A stretch of DNA of 64,000 nt from Rubrobacter marinus (GTDB taxonomy: Bacteria > Actinomycetota > Rubrobacteria > Rubrobacterales > Rubrobacteraceae): the NCBI RefSeq assembly GCF_011492965.1, contig NZ_CP045121.1, positions 3,410,001 to 3,474,000 on the forward strand, read 5' to 3'. The notes below the pieces were generated by a model. That model ran no database searches and had not been told where the DNA came from. It saw only the letters and a list, made by a program, of their open reading frames with translations. Both the position numbers and the translations under genes were made by a program. This document shows, in pieces, positions 63,821 to 64,000 of this stretch. How positions within the stretch are numbered: position 1 is the first letter of the stretch; each line of letters begins with the position of its first letter.

Positions 63821-64000
63821 TCAGACCCGGACGTCCGACTCCAGCGGTTGGGGCCTGGCCCCGATCAGGCCGGAGAACGTCTCCAGCGAATCCACGATCT
63901 CCTCGGCGCGGATGCCCCTCGTTATAAAAACTATGCGCGACTCGTGGTCGCCGTCGGGCCACTCTTCGAGGTGATCCGGCGGGTGGATGACGTGCTGGAC
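63821..64000 (-). CDS. CobW-family GTPase, C-terminal end only (runs off the window)
   Basis: The last 59 codons of a gene that starts beyond the window. The sequence ending DHLEEWPDGDHESRIVFITRG followed by an EEIVDSLETF helix matches the C-terminal domain of CobW/YjiA metal-chaperone GTPases. Stop codon at 63821. Confidence 0.7.
   Translation of the reverse strand, partial: VQHVIHPPDHLEEWPDGDHESRIVFITRGIRAEEIVDSLETFSGLIGARPQPLESDVRV

Overview
The window is GC-rich, densely packed accessory metabolism. AGGAGG-type ribosome binding sites, frequent GTG starts and common ATA isoleucine codons point to a deep-branching actinobacterium such as Rubrobacter. That placement is inference; there is no rRNA or tRNA to confirm it. 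No CRISPR array, insertion sequence or phage gene was recognised.

Region A (about 75-39270) looks like one large catabolic regulon. Reading right to left it holds an IclR-family regulator (38365-39150); a meta-cleavage hydrolase, an HpaB-type phenol hydroxylase and a type I extradiol dioxygenase; a Rieske ring-hydroxylating oxygenase with Pht4-like (Gfo/Idh/MocA) and Pht5-like (dihydroxyphthalate decarboxylase family) proteins; a TAXI/TRAP uptake system; several MFS carriers; class II aldolases; an isochorismatase-fold amidohydrolase with a polysaccharide-deacetylase-fold protein; a long operon of aldehyde dehydrogenase, ThDP enzyme, Rieske ferredoxin, small protein, amidohydrolase and SsuABC-like transporter; and an operon of two zinc alcohol dehydrogenases, HyuA, HyuB, a 98-residue cysteine-rich subunit and an epimerase. 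A palindrome GTTCG-N7-CGAAC recurs upstream of these units, including the IclR gene. At most of them it lies 6-8 bp before a -35 box that is followed, after exactly 17 bp, by a -10 box. I read this as an aromatic (phthalate-like) acid regulon switched by the IclR protein.

Region B (40403-46413) is an operon with the signature of D-apionate catabolism: ApnO-like oxidoisomerase, DUF1537 kinase (OiaK-like) and RuBisCO-like protein (OiaX-like), together with a beta-keto acid cleavage enzyme, a zinc alcohol dehydrogenase and a conserved protein of unknown function.

Region C (46624-52542) pairs an aquaglyceroporin and a GMC oxidoreductase with a divergent GntR/UTRA regulator. A perfect palindrome sits exactly between the -35 and -10 boxes of the aquaporin promoter. 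An HpcH/HpaI aldolase and a methyltransferase follow.

Region D (52926-64000) has an MmgE/PrpD protein, an acyl-CoA dehydrogenase, a CoA-transferase, a second GntR/UTRA paralogue, a GNAT acetyltransferase, a second HyuAB pair, a type II thioesterase and the C-terminal end of a CobW-family GTPase.

A caution for users: seven genes between 29.5 and 56.7 kb carry frameshifts. Each can be repaired by adding bases, usually one in a short homopolymer, and the total is 17 missing bases with no extra ones. This looks more like undercalled homopolymers in the assembly than gene decay.
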